The notes under the pieces were generated by a model. It ran no database searches. It saw only the letters and a program-made list of their open reading frames with translations, and was not told the origin of the DNA. Positions 39,153 to 49,400 of a DNA stretch of 64,000 bases are shown in pieces. How positions within the stretch are numbered: the stretch's first letter is position 1; every line of letters starts with the position of its first letter. A program made the position numbers and the translations under genes. Origin of the DNA: an uncultured Balneola sp. (GTDB taxonomy: Bacteria > Bacteroidota > Rhodothermia > Balneolales > Balneolaceae). Where the stretch lies: assembly GCA_913058495.1 (NCBI GenBank), contig CAJXQC010000002.1, positions 1-64,000 of the forward strand, given 5' to 3'.

Positions 39153-42100
39153 TCAGCTTACTACAGGTATTTTTACTCTTATTGTTGTACCCTTTCTCAC
39201 ATCAGATTCTATTGCCATTGTTCCATTCAAGGTTTTAATCCTTTCTTTCATACCCAGAAAACCTATTCCTTCTGTATAAGTATCTGACTTAGTGTTAAAC
39301 CCCTTACCATTATCCCAAATAAGTACATCTATTATTTGTTCATTAAGCCTGATCATTACAGATGCCTCAGCTGCTGAAGAGTGTTTTAAAATATTTTGAA
39401 TGGCTTCCTGTACAACTCTGTAAAAACTGATTTCTTTTTCCTTCGGGATTTTATTGTCAATATTATCAACATGGTAACTCCATTCAATTGAGGATATCTT
39501 ATTAAGCTGATCACACAGATCGGAAATTGCGTCAGTTAAACCAAATTTTTCCAAATGTATAGGCCGGAGTGCATACGAAATATTTCTTACATCATCTATG
39601 GAGCTTGCCGAGCTCGAAATAATTTCATGTAGCTGCTCGGTTAGCATTTCAGAGTTATAAGGTTGTTTAAGAGCAAGTTCAGCTCTGTTTTTTATAACTA
39701 AAATCTGCTGCCCCAAACCATCGTGCAGTTCAGAAGCAATCCTTCTTCTTTCCACTTCCTGAAAATTAATCAACTGCTCAGAAAACCTTTCCTGTTTCTC
39801 ATTTTCTTTTTTCAGTTGATCCACTCTGTAGTAATATACAGCAGGTCCTGAGGTTAAAAATAACAATCCAACTATTCCGTAAAACCAGTTTGTTTGCCAG
39901 AAAGGCGGTTTCACCACAATTCCAATTGAAGCTCCTCTTTCGTTCCAAATTCCATCTGAGTTACTTGCGATTACTTTAAATGTATAATCACCGGGAGGAA
40001 TTTTAGAATATAGAGCTTGCCTTCTGTTTCCAACTTCAATCCAATTGTCATTCAATCCTTCTAACTTAAACTTAAAACGTGTTTTTTCCGGTTGATCAAA
40101 ATTAATTGCGGTATACCTAATATCAAGGAATGATTCATTATGAGACAACTCTATAGTGTTTGTAATCGGAATATCATTCTCAATCCCTTTTAAATTTTCT
40201 ATATATACAGGAGGTTTAGCGCTATTTATTTTGACATCTCTGGTTGATACTACAGAAACACCGCCAACCGTAGGGAAAAAGATATTTCCAGATGAATCCT
40301 GAATTACACTTGGTTGAAAACCTCCATTTGTTTCAACAGAGATCATCCCATCTTCCTCACCGTATGAAAACGATTGTACCGTGTTACTTTCGTCATCACA
40401 AAAAGCTGAAGCCGATGATATTGGGACTCTGAAAATCCCCCGATTGCTACCCATCCAAAAATTCTCATTTTCATCTTTAACTAAATGAGATACTATATTA
40501 TCAAAAAGCCCGTGTTGGGTTGTAATATTACAAACTTCTCCGTCTTTTAGTCTGAATAATCCATTTCCATAACTGCCCATCCAAAATACTCCTTCTTCTG
40601 CTTCATAAATAGCACGGATATATGGCTCATTCTCCAATTTATTTTTTGATTCCGGTTGTAAACTTACCTTTGTAATTTTTTCGTTTTCAATTTTATTTAA
40701 TCCTGAAATTGTTCCCACCCATAAAACCCCTTGAGAGTCTTCGTAAATTGATCTTACATCATCACTAGAAAGTCCATCTTCGATTGCAAAGCGTTTAAAA
40801 TCTGCTCCACTATATTTAAATAACCCGTTTAATGCTCCAATCCATATGTTTTCTTTGGAATCCTCCAACATTGATGAAATCACATAACCATTAAACCCAT
40901 CTTCTGAAGTGATTTTTTTACCCGGTTTTGCAAGATCGGTAGAATTTATCCGATACAATTCCTCGGCACCAAACCAAACACGGTTTTTGGAGTCCTCTAA
41001 TATTGACCATACACAAAGATTTGGTAAATGAGCATTAACAGCCGAATGCGTAAGTTTACTTTTACTCCACTCATAAATTCCCCCACAATTAGTAGAAAAT
41101 AAATTTCGCCCGTCACTTAGTTTGCTTAGTGAAAGCATAATGTCATTTTCAAATCCCTCCTCCTCTCCTATGGTTTTAATAATGGAGGGTTTTGCTGAAA
41201 ACATTCCTTCTCCTAATGTACCCAGCCAAAAAGTTCCCTGATTGTCTTTAAAGATTTTAGTGTAATTGATCTCGCGATCAGCATTGACAGGGTCGAATAT
41301 CTCAAAACGACCATCGTTCCACCTGCTTATCCCATTGTATGTAGTTACCCAGAAAATATTGTCGGTGTCTATAAAAAGCCTTTTAATAAAATTTGAAGTA
41401 AACCCATCGTCTGTATCATAAAAAGTTAGTTGTCTATTTTCATATTTAGCCAGTCCGTCTTTAGCCGTGGCTATATATATTATCCCTGAATTTTCTGGAA
41501 ACTCTTTTACCTCTAAAATTTCACTTCCAAGTAACGAGTTAAAGTCTTTAATAAGGATTATTGAATCATTTAAAGTATGCATCACTTTATCCTCGTATGC
41601 TAAAAGCACCCCAATAGTGTCATTAAGAGCTTTTTGGACAAATTCTTCACTCTCAATTACTTCTTTTTCTATAAATGAATCTCCGTTATGGAAATAAGGA
41701 ATTCCATCTGCCATAATCCAAAGTCTTTCTGCCTTGTCTTCGACCACTCGTTTGGGAGCAATAACTCTTCCTGTTTTTTTTAACTGGTATGTTCTGAATT
41801 TCCCATCTTTGTACTCTGTAAAGCCACTTTCTGTACTTATCCAGATTTTGCCCTTTCTGTCTTCATGTAAATTCAATATCCGGTCTGATGCCAATCCCTC
41901 TGAGTTTGACCTGTTAAAGGTGGTAAATGAATAGCCGTCAAAACGCACAAGCCCTCCGAATGTAGCCAGCCACAAATACCCATCTTTGGTTTGTATGATG
42001 TCATTTACTGAACTTTGCGGCAACCCCTCTTTTAAACCAAACTTATTGATTACATAATTTTCGGAATTCGGTATTTGAGAAAATAAGAAATGCGGGAACA

Positions 42101-42158
42101 CTGATAACAGAATCCAAAATATCAACAAAAATAAAGGCTTTATGCGTATTGAAATCAT
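39153..42158 (-). CDS. Reg_prop sensor histidine kinase
   Basis: A 1001-residue membrane kinase. Signal peptide at about 1-27 (PHFLFSQ). The periplasmic part is a double propeller of Reg_prop repeats (SSVNDIIQTKDGYLWLATFG, DSQGVLWVGT and others, about 40-650), then a Y_Y_Y domain (about 665-740, KFKLEGLNDNW...YTFKVIASNSDG). One membrane segment lies at about 753-776. The cytoplasmic part is a HisKA_3 dimerisation domain with phospho-acceptor His812 in SELHDGLGQQ, then a HATPase domain (DNGKGF, GIGFLGMKERI). HisKA_3 kinases pair with NarL/LuxR regulators, and one is encoded just upstream at 42342. Its closest paralogue is the kinase beyond that regulator. A weak relative of the bipartite element may lie near 42242-42285. 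Confidence 0.93.
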   Translation of the reverse strand: MISIRIKPLFLLIFWILLSVFPHFLFSQIPNSENYVINKFGLKEGLPQSSVNDIIQTKDGYLWLATFGGLVRFDGYSFTTFNRSNSEGLASDRILNLHEDRKGKIWISTESGFTEYKDGKFRTYQLKKTGRVIAPKRVVEDKAERLWIMADGIPYFHNGDSFIEKEVIESEEFVQKALNDTIGVLLAYEDKVMHTLNDSIILIKDFNSLLGSEILEVKEFPENSGIIYIATAKDGLAKYENRQLTFYDTDDGFTSNFIKRLFIDTDNIFWVTTYNGISRWNDGRFEIFDPVNADREINYTKIFKDNQGTFWLGTLGEGMFSAKPSIIKTIGEEEGFENDIMLSLSKLSDGRNLFSTNCGGIYEWSKSKLTHSAVNAHLPNLCVWSILEDSKNRVWFGAEELYRINSTDLAKPGKKITSEDGFNGYVISSMLEDSKENIWIGALNGLFKYSGADFKRFAIEDGLSSDDVRSIYEDSQGVLWVGTISGLNKIENEKITKVSLQPESKNKLENEPYIRAIYEAEEGVFWMGSYGNGLFRLKDGEVCNITTQHGLFDNIVSHLVKDENENFWMGSNRGIFRVPISSASAFCDDESNTVQSFSYGEEDGMISVETNGGFQPSVIQDSSGNIFFPTVGGVSVVSTRDVKINSAKPPVYIENLKGIENDIPITNTIELSHNESFLDIRYTAINFDQPEKTRFKFKLEGLNDNWIEVGNRRQALYSKIPPGDYTFKVIASNSDGIWNERGASIGIVVKPPFWQTNWFYGIVGLLFLTSGPAVYYYRVDQLKKENEKQERFSEQLINFQEVERRRIASELHDGLGQQILVIKNRAELALKQPYNSEMLTEQLHEIISSSASSIDDVRNISYALRPIHLEKFGLTDAISDLCDQLNKISSIEWSYHVDNIDNKIPKEKEISFYRVVQEAIQNILKHSSAAEASVMIRLNEQIIDVLIWDNGKGFNTKSDTYTEGIGFLGMKERIKTLNGTMAIESDVRKGTTIRVKIPVVS

Positions 42159-42341
42159 TTTAAAGACCTAAAAATCATTGTAAATAAAAAAATGATCAAA
42201 AAAAAGAAACACCCTATGTGTGAGCCTCTAATATTTTTTCCTATTCAAAACACTCAACTCTTAATAGTGTGAGTGATTATTTAATAATCACAAAAGGCGT
42301 GATCTCTCAAACATTTAGTAAACTGAATTTTGTTATCGCGT

Positions 42342-42998
42342 TCATGTTCTCGAACTATGTTCAACTGCGAATTTCAGAAGGGCGTGGGCTCCACTTAAAT
42401 CAAGTTTGCTGCAAATATTACTTCGGTGGTTTTGAACCGTTTTAATGCTGATGTTTAACTCTTCAGCAATTTCCTGATTTGTTTTCATCATGGCTACCAT
42501 TTCCAGCATATTTTTTTCGGAAGGAGTAAGCAAACTAATTCCTGATTTATCAGTTGCCGAACTTGCCAATCTGTTGTTTCGCTTTATCAGAAAATCAGAG
42601 ATTTCAGGGCTTAAATAGTAATTCCCCTTTAAAACGGTGTGTATGCAATTCATAATTTCGGAAACTGTATTTTCTTTCAGAACATATCCTTTTACACCAA
42701 TATCCATTGATTTATTAAACACAGATTCATCTTTAAACATGGTAAGAAAAATCACATCAATTTTGATTGATTCTTTTTGAACACGTTTTGCCACGTCAAA
42801 ACCTGATAGTTTCGGCATTTCAATATCAAGTATAGCAATCTGAGGTTTTTTATCACGAATGAATTCCAATGCCTGTTCACCATCCTCAGCTTCATAAATT
42901 TCTATATTCGGTTCCGAATCCAACACTTGCCTTAACCCTTTTCGAATAAGAGCGTGGTCATCTGCGATAACAATAGATATTTTATTTTTCATATTCAT
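42342..42998 (-). CDS. NarL/LuxR-type response regulator
   Basis: A 218-residue regulator: a receiver domain (acidic pair Asp13-Asp14, phospho-acceptor Asp58 in ILDIEMP) and a C-terminal LuxR helix-turn-helix (about 155-212, LLTPSEKNMLEMVAMMKTN, then EIAEELNISIKTVQNHRSNI). I chose the ATG at 42998 (ATGAATATGAAA; 42992 is equally possible) because it places the receiver at the usual distance from the start. The gene begins inside the last codons of the kinase gene upstream, so the two are coupled. As the only DNA-binding regulator between the four bipartite elements and the kinases, it is the best candidate to bind TAGG-N8-CCTA dyads; that is inference. Confidence 0.92.
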   Translation of the reverse strand: MNMKNKISIVIADDHALIRKGLRQVLDSEPNIEIYEAEDGEQALEFIRDKKPQIAILDIEMPKLSGFDVAKRVQKESIKIDVIFLTMFKDESVFNKSMDIGVKGYVLKENTVSEIMNCIHTVLKGNYYLSPEISDFLIKRNNRLASSATDKSGISLLTPSEKNMLEMVAMMKTNQEIAEELNISIKTVQNHRSNICSKLDLSGAHALLKFAVEHSSRT

Positions 42999-45867
42999 CA
43001 ATAGGTATTTCGATCTTAATTGTAGTTCCATTCTTTATTACAGACTGTATATCAATGATTCCACCAAGTGACTGAATACGTTCATGCATGCCAAGAAAAC
43101 CAAGGCCCTCTGATATACCATTCCTTACTAAATCAAAGCCTTTTCCATTATCCCATATTGTAACTGAGATTGTTCTGTCTGTTCTTTTTATCAATACTGA
43201 AGCCTCTTTAGCAGAAGAATGCTTTATAATGTTCTTGACACCTTCCTGAACTACCCGATAAAAATGAATCTCCTTATTTTCATGGATTGCTTTGTCAACA
43301 TTGTCAATATGATAACTCCACTCGATAGAAAGCGTGTTCTGTAATTCTTCACAAAGGTTCTCGATAGCTTCGGTTAAACCAAATTTTTCCAAATGTACCG
43401 GTCGCAGGCCATGAGAAATACTACGAACTTCACCTATTGAGATTACTGCACTTTGCATAATCTCATCAAGCTCTTCCTCTAATTCAATTATATTTCCGGC
43501 TTTCTTTTTAGCCAACTCTACTCTGTTTTTGATTACAAGTATCTGTTGCCCTAATCCGTCATGCAGTTCGGAAGCGATTCGTCTCCGTTCTTGCTCCTGA
43601 GAATCAATAAGCTGTTCACTAAATCGTTTTTTTCTTTCGTTTTCTTCTCTCAATAAATTTGTACGAATTCGATAAAAAAGAAATCCCACTCCAAAAATCA
43701 GACCGGAAACGATAGCAATAAACCAATCTTTTTGCCAGAATGGAGGAACTATAATTACATCAACAGAAGCGCCTTCGTAATTCCAAACCCCATCATTATT
43801 ACTCGCGATTACCTGAAATTTATAATCTCCGGGAGGTATTTTTGTATATATCGCTTCTCTTCTTGATCCTGCTTCAACCCAGGTATCATTCAACCCTTCT
43901 AGTCTGTACCTAAATCGTACTTTTTCAGGATCCGTAAAGTTAATAGCGGTATAATCGAACTGAAGGAAGGCTTCATCATAGTTTAATTTCACAGCTTCTG
44001 TTTCCAAATTGCTTCCTTCACTGTTTTTTATTTTTTCAATATAAACCGGTGGTGAAGTGCTGTTTTTATTTACATCCCGAGTTGAAACTTTGGCAATACC
44101 GGCAACAGTTGGAAAATAGATATTCTTATCAGAATCATATATAAAACTAGGCTGGAATCCGCCATTGGTTTCGGGAGAATTCATACCGTCTTTACTACTG
44201 TATGAATAGGAGATCACTTTGGCTATTTCTCCATCCGCCAATTTATTCAGACTCTCTCTGCTTGTACGGTGTATCCCTCGATTGCTTCCCATCCAAAAGT
44301 AACCATTTTCATCTTCAATGATTTGAGAAACTACATTATCGTACAAACCATTACCGGTATTAAAATGAAAAATCTCATCATTCTTAATTCTAAAAAGTCC
44401 ATCACCATAAGTTCCTATCCAAAAAATCCCATCTTCATCTTCGTGAATTGCTCTTACATGGGGTTGGGTTATTATATCTGGTTCAGAATTAATAGCTAAA
44501 CTAATTTTCTGAATTTCCTTGTCTTTGTAAGTATTTAACCCTCCATTGGTTCCAATCCACATTTTACCTGAAGAGTCTTCATAAAGAATTCTGGCATCTC
44601 GGTAGAATAATCCTTCATTTTCAGTTAATTTCTCTGTAAATGCATTGCCATCATAAATAAAAATTCCTGTGGTTGTGGCCACCCATATTCTATTTTTAGA
44701 ATCTTCTGTAATAGCAAATACCGAATAACCTTCGTACCCATCCTCACTCCCAAATAACTTTCCCGGTTTGTCAATTGACTCTGTCATATAAGGCTTTTCA
44801 CCACCTAGCCATATTCTACCTTTTGAATCTTGAAATACGGACCAATAACAACCTGTATCAATATAGTTATGCACTGATGATAAGGTTACTTTCCTATCCT
44901 CCCATTCATAAATACCATCACAATTTGTAGACATCAATATTTTTCCATCATCGAGTTTAGTGATGGAGAGCATTTTTTCATTTTGCAGCCCATTCTCTTT
45001 GTCAATCATAGAAATAGCCTTTTTTCTAAAGCGATAAAGACCGTCTCCTTCCGTTCCTATCCAATAATTTCCTTCATTATCTTGCAGAAATGATTTTAAA
45101 CGAATTGATTTTTGCTCTTTAAAAGGGGTAAGTGATTCAAATCCAGAATTAACGTTAACTCCGATACCGGATACTGTTGTTATATATTGATTGTTGTTGT
45201 TATCAAATTTCAGATCTATTACAATCTCATTTACTGGGTTAAATCTGATTAAGGACAGTTCTTCACCCATTTCAAGTTCAGTAATACCGTCAGCAGTTAC
45301 TACTAAAATTCTTCCTTCTTTATCCGGGTGTTCGTATACATAATTAATCTTTGATTCGATGTAAGTAATATTCTCCCAGACCTTTACTATAGAGCCGTCG
45401 TAAATTCGGTATAAATTTTTTTCAACCCCAAACCATTTCCCTTGTTTACTTTTAAGGGCATCTTTTCTAACCAATGAATCTGTGATTATCTCAATTTTTT
45501 CAAAACCTTCTTTTTTATAAGCAAAAAACTCATTAAAACCATACGCCCATATTGAACTATCAAAATTCTCTATAACACCAAATCTCTGGCTAATACCATC
45601 CCCGAGTTTGTACGTATTACATTCCTCACCTTTTATTCTGGTAATTAGTGTATTAGCATGGGCAGGGAACATCCATATTCCTCCCTCTAAATCAGCATAG
45701 ATATCTAATATCTGATCAGAAATCATACAAGAAGTGTTTGATCGATCAAATTTAGTGAACTTATCACCATCAAATCTGGCTAAACCACCAAAAGTGGCTA
45801 TCCAAATATATCCATCCGCCGTTTGCAGAATTTCATTAACTGAATTCTGAGGTAATCCATCTTCCAT
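42982..45867 (-). CDS. Reg_prop sensor histidine kinase, frameshifted at the 5' end
   Basis: The readable frame gives 961 residues: Reg_prop propeller repeats (about 5-610), a Y_Y_Y domain (about 625-700), a membrane segment (about 709-732), HisKA_3 with phospho-acceptor His769 (SELHDGLGQQ), and HATPase (DNGKGF, GLGFLGMHERI). It is a paralogue of the kinase at 39153-42158 over its whole length. The N-terminus is not the true one: the frame stays open upstream and encodes SIPNADDYVVTEFG, matching the paralogue's SQIPNSENYVINKFG, but no start codon exists in that frame. A signal peptide lies in another frame 5' of this. Removing one base near 45907 would join them. The 3' end overlaps the NarL regulator gene. 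Confidence 0.88.
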   Translation of the reverse strand: MEDGLPQNSVNEILQTADGYIWIATFGGLARFDGDKFTKFDRSNTSCMISDQILDIYADLEGGIWMFPAHANTLITRIKGEECNTYKLGDGISQRFGVIENFDSSIWAYGFNEFFAYKKEGFEKIEIITDSLVRKDALKSKQGKWFGVEKNLYRIYDGSIVKVWENITYIESKINYVYEHPDKEGRILVVTADGITELEMGEELSLIRFNPVNEIVIDLKFDNNNNQYITTVSGIGVNVNSGFESLTPFKEQKSIRLKSFLQDNEGNYWIGTEGDGLYRFRKKAISMIDKENGLQNEKMLSITKLDDGKILMSTNCDGIYEWEDRKVTLSSVHNYIDTGCYWSVFQDSKGRIWLGGEKPYMTESIDKPGKLFGSEDGYEGYSVFAITEDSKNRIWVATTTGIFIYDGNAFTEKLTENEGLFYRDARILYEDSSGKMWIGTNGGLNTYKDKEIQKISLAINSEPDIITQPHVRAIHEDEDGIFWIGTYGDGLFRIKNDEIFHFNTGNGLYDNVVSQIIEDENGYFWMGSNRGIHRTSRESLNKLADGEIAKVISYSYSSKDGMNSPETNGGFQPSFIYDSDKNIYFPTVAGIAKVSTRDVNKNSTSPPVYIEKIKNSEGSNLETEAVKLNYDEAFLQFDYTAINFTDPEKVRFRYRLEGLNDTWVEAGSRREAIYTKIPPGDYKFQVIASNNDGVWNYEGASVDVIIVPPFWQKDWFIAIVSGLIFGVGFLFYRIRTNLLREENERKKRFSEQLIDSQEQERRRIASELHDGLGQQILVIKNRVELAKKKAGNIIELEEELDEIMQSAVISIGEVRSISHGLRPVHLEKFGLTEAIENLCEELQNTLSIEWSYHIDNVDKAIHENKEIHFYRVVQEGVKNIIKHSSAKEASVLIKRTDRTISVTIWDNGKGFDLVRNGISEGLGFLGMHERIQSLGGIIDIQSVIKNGTTIKIEIPIDEYEK

Positions 45868-45985
45868 TCCAAATTCTGTAACTACATAGTCATCAGCATT
45901 AGGAATGCTGAGAAAATAATAAGGTTTGCGAAAGCCCTTGAATAAGCAGAATTGATAAAAGAAATACTGATAACTGTCGCGTCAT
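45868..45985 (-). pseudogene. Detached signal-peptide segment of the second kinase
   Basis: ATG at 45985 opens a 28-codon frame, MTRQLSVFLLSILLIQGLSQ..LFSQHS, a good signal peptide, then stops. The paralogue reads LFSQIPNSENY; here the frame reads LFSQ and then, one frame over, IPNADDY. An extra base at about 45907 (minus-strand C) explains this exactly. With the base removed the protein would be about 1000 residues, the length of its paralogue. It may be a true mutation or an assembly error. Confidence 0.72.
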
Positions 45986-46173
45986 AGAAAAAGTTTTCAG
46001 AAGATAAATAAGAGAAAATCAAATACAAACTAAAACCCTATTCTTCTAACCATTACCACACTTTATTTCTTATTAATACGAATTGAAAAATATCCAATTC
46101 ATCATGCGAGACCAACTTCACCAGGAATTTTAAACGAAGGTTTGAAGGTAATTTTTTAATCTAACTCATCATT

Positions 46174-46340
46174 CTAATTACCCCGTAATTTTTTGTATGC
46201 ATAAGCTCCACCTGCCACAGCGAGTAAACCAAGTCCGCCATCTATTGGGGCTTGAGCCGGATTATCGGGAAGACCTGGTTGGGCAACAATAACGGTAGTT
46301 GTCATTAAGATTGAAGCTAGAAGTACAAACGTTGTTTTCA
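46174..46340 (-). pseudogene. Frameshifted miniprotein with PIDGGL C-terminal motif
   Basis: The minus strand encodes MKTTFV from ATG 46340, then a premature TAG. One frame over, it continues ASILMTTTVIVAQPGLPDN, then APIDGGLGLLAVAGG and AYAYKKLRGN, with a TAG stop at 46174. Adding one base near 46320 restores a 55-residue secreted miniprotein: signal peptide, short Pro-rich link, PIDGGL motif, hydrophobic segment and basic end. This layout resembles the short proteins with a PID-type C-terminal sorting-like motif seen in Bacteroidota. The motif plus hydrophobic plus basic pattern suggests envelope retention. As in the kinase upstream, the lesion is a single base. Confidence 0.55.
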
Positions 46341-46370
46341 TGACGGATGAATTAAGAATTTAAAATTCAA

Positions 46371-46419
46371 GATTAAAAATTGGTCGTTTAGCTTTGCTAA
46401 GTCAGCACCAATTTTTAAT
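46371..46419. repeat. Intergenic inverted repeat
   Basis: ATTAAAAATTGGT and ACCAATTTTTAAT flank a roughly 22-base loop, and the AT-rich flanks (AATTAAGAATT / AATTCTTAATT) extend the symmetry imperfectly. It lies between the end of the RCC1 gene and the miniprotein remnant and could end RCC1 transcription, or be a dispersed palindrome. Confidence 0.5.
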
Positions 46420-46454
46420 TCTTAATTTTTCATTTTGAATTGTTAAAAAGCTGA

Positions 46455-49400
46455 TTACTTAATAAGGGTTAGTTTCTTGATGATCACCGAATTCCCTGCT
46501 CGAAGGCGATAAATGTACATCCCACTCGCGAGGTTAGAAGCATTGAAGTTTAGCGTGTAACGTCCGGCTGTTTTGTTTTCACCATTCAACAATGTGGCTA
46601 CTTTTCTTCCCAGAATATCAAACACTTCCAGTGTTACTTTTCCGGTGTTTGGAACTCCATAAGCAATGATTGTACTTGGATTAAATGGATTTGGATAGTT
46701 TTGATGAAGCTCCACTTTAGTAGGCAGGTCAATTAGCGGTTCATTGCTTACCGCTTGTGCCGGTGAAACCGTCAGCACAAATCGTGTACCGGATCTTTTT
46801 TGCTTAGCAGTTTGGAAAATAGATTCCAGACTTGGTGGGGACGCAATTTCTTGCGTCTGTACCTTCTTTACTTTTGCTGCATCCATAGTAAACTCATAAG
46901 ATTCTTCAAGGTCTTTAGTGATATCAAGTTCCGAGTCATACAAAGAAACTTCCCATCCCTCGGGGATATTTAAATCACCTTTAGAAATATGATGCGTTGT
47001 ACCACTTGCAGAAGTTTGAAGTGCCAATGGAATCTCAAACGGCTCTGTAATAATCGGTAAACTGTTTATATCCAGATGAGTTGTATCATTTAGGATGGAC
47101 GCCAACGTTACATAATTTGAAGAAAGTGGATTGAGTTGATGCGCATCCGAAGCATCTAGCCCAAATTCACCGTCTTCAGAAAACTGGAACCAGGCTTTGT
47201 TCTTTAGTCCTGAACTATCTGATAATTCGATTGAAAAATAAGTCGGCTCGGATTTAACCAACTGTTTACCAAGAAATCGTTTAGCGGAATCGGTTTTTGC
47301 TGATACCGGAATATTTAGAGTTGGGCTGGCTTCCGTTGTTTGCACAAAAAATGCATTGAAAGGTCCCACTTCCCCATCTGTTAAACTTCCCAGTGTTCCA
47401 TTCCAGCTTTTCCAGGATGCGGAATTGATATCATACACATACACCGAATTCGATAATCCCGAACGTGTAAATCCGTCCCAATCAACGTCATTTCGGAATG
47501 TATTACCTACTAACGCCCAACCGTTTACATTAGAATTTAAAAGCGTAGTTAATGATTGTGTTCCTTTCGGCTCACGACCTTCGAGCTTTAGTGTTTTCGG
47601 AAAACCTGAATCTCCTGCTACACCAGGTCCATTATCGTCGCTGAACACGTACACCAAAACTCCTTCTCCGGGATGCAGAGAATCGGACATATTACTTACA
47701 GAAGTCCAGTTGGAATTAGACAGACTTGTTGAGGTATTTGGCCATCGATATACATTGGAAGCTCCTCCTGAATGATTTGCGCCGGTAAATCCTTGCGTCC
47801 AGAAACTGCCTAATAATGGAGCGAATGAAGAATCCGCCACCGGACTGGTCATAATTCTCCAACCTTCAGCTCCTGTTAACTTTTGAGACGACTCTTTATA
47901 GTTCTTGATGGCATATTTCTTAAATAAATAGGATTCCACTTTTCGGCGATCATTATCGTTTAGAACATTTTTATATATAATTATTTCGGCAATCTGCCCC
48001 CCAAACCAGAACGTTCCTCCTGTTCTTACACCTACAAACAGCTGTGCAGATACTGAACTTTGAGCATTTACAGAGATCTGGGTTTTTCCGCTCCGATTTG
48101 CCGCTACAGTTGATGTTGTACTTGTAGCCCGGACATTGATCAGCTGAACGGTTCCATCTGAAAAATCACCCACCGATCCGATGTCAGTATAATTTCCTGA
48201 ATTCGGAATAAACCGTAAACCTGAAGTTCCGTTGGTGTGTAGTTCAAAATTCTCATTTGAACCGGCTAACAGGAAGTCGATCTCATTAGTTGCAGAAGTT
48301 GTTTTCGCTACCATAAATACTTCATAATCGCTACTCTGAATACCAAGCGTAGCGGTAGTTGGTGAGACCATATAGGAATCAGTTCCATTAAAGCCGATTG
48401 TACGTTGGTTGTTGATGGCGCTGTCGATAAGTACCGGGCGTTGTAATAAAATGGACTGTGTAAGGTTGTTATCATTCCCGCTTAGATCACCCCAAGTATT
48501 TAAAGAATCCCCGAAAGTAGTGAGCCCCCGACCTGCATCTACATGCATTTTGAGGTTTGTGGTTGGGATTGGAGATAAATAAGTACTGAAATTTGGAACA
48601 GGTACATGAGAAGGGTGATTTTGAGTTGGGTCGCTTTGTCCTAGCTTTCCAATATGATCAACATCCAGATTACTAACAGCGAAAGATGAAGCAACTACAG
48701 ATCCGTTATCCAACAATAGTAAAGAGTGTTCATAATCCGTAGCTATATCAACTACAAAACGACCGCTTACATTTGCTGACTCTATAAGCGTTGGAACTGT
48801 TAAATCTGTAAAGGTACTTACATTAAAACCAATATGCTTTCCATTACCAAAAGCATATGTTTTTCCGTCTTCAGTAAGAATGATGGTTCCTCTTCTGTTA
48901 CTCTGAACTTTAATCACCTTCTTATTTACAATACTTGAATGCGTTACAACTCTGGGAGTACTATTATCAACTTTATCACCTTGTCCCAATTGTCCGTCGC
49001 TGTTTTCACCAAATGTGATCAATTGCCCATCTTCGTTTAGAAGTATAAACGAGGATACGCCCCTGCTGACAATCGATCCTGATTTAATTTTTTTTGCCGT
49101 TATGGTAGCATGAGTTAATGCCGTTGGTACATTTAGGTTAACTGATGTACCATGTCCTAAATTACCATCCAATCCATAACCAAAAGTAAAAGCTGTTCCA
49201 TCCGAAGCAACTAAAAGAGTAGCACGGCCACTAGACGCAGCATGTATGATTTTTTTTCCCGAAAGGTTTGCATGGGTAAGGCGAACCGGTTGCGCTCTTC
49301 TATTGTTGTCCCCTAATCCAAGCTGTCCAAAATTATTATCTCCAAAGCCATACACCACTCCATCTTCAGTCACAATAAAAGTCACCGATAGCGTATCTAC

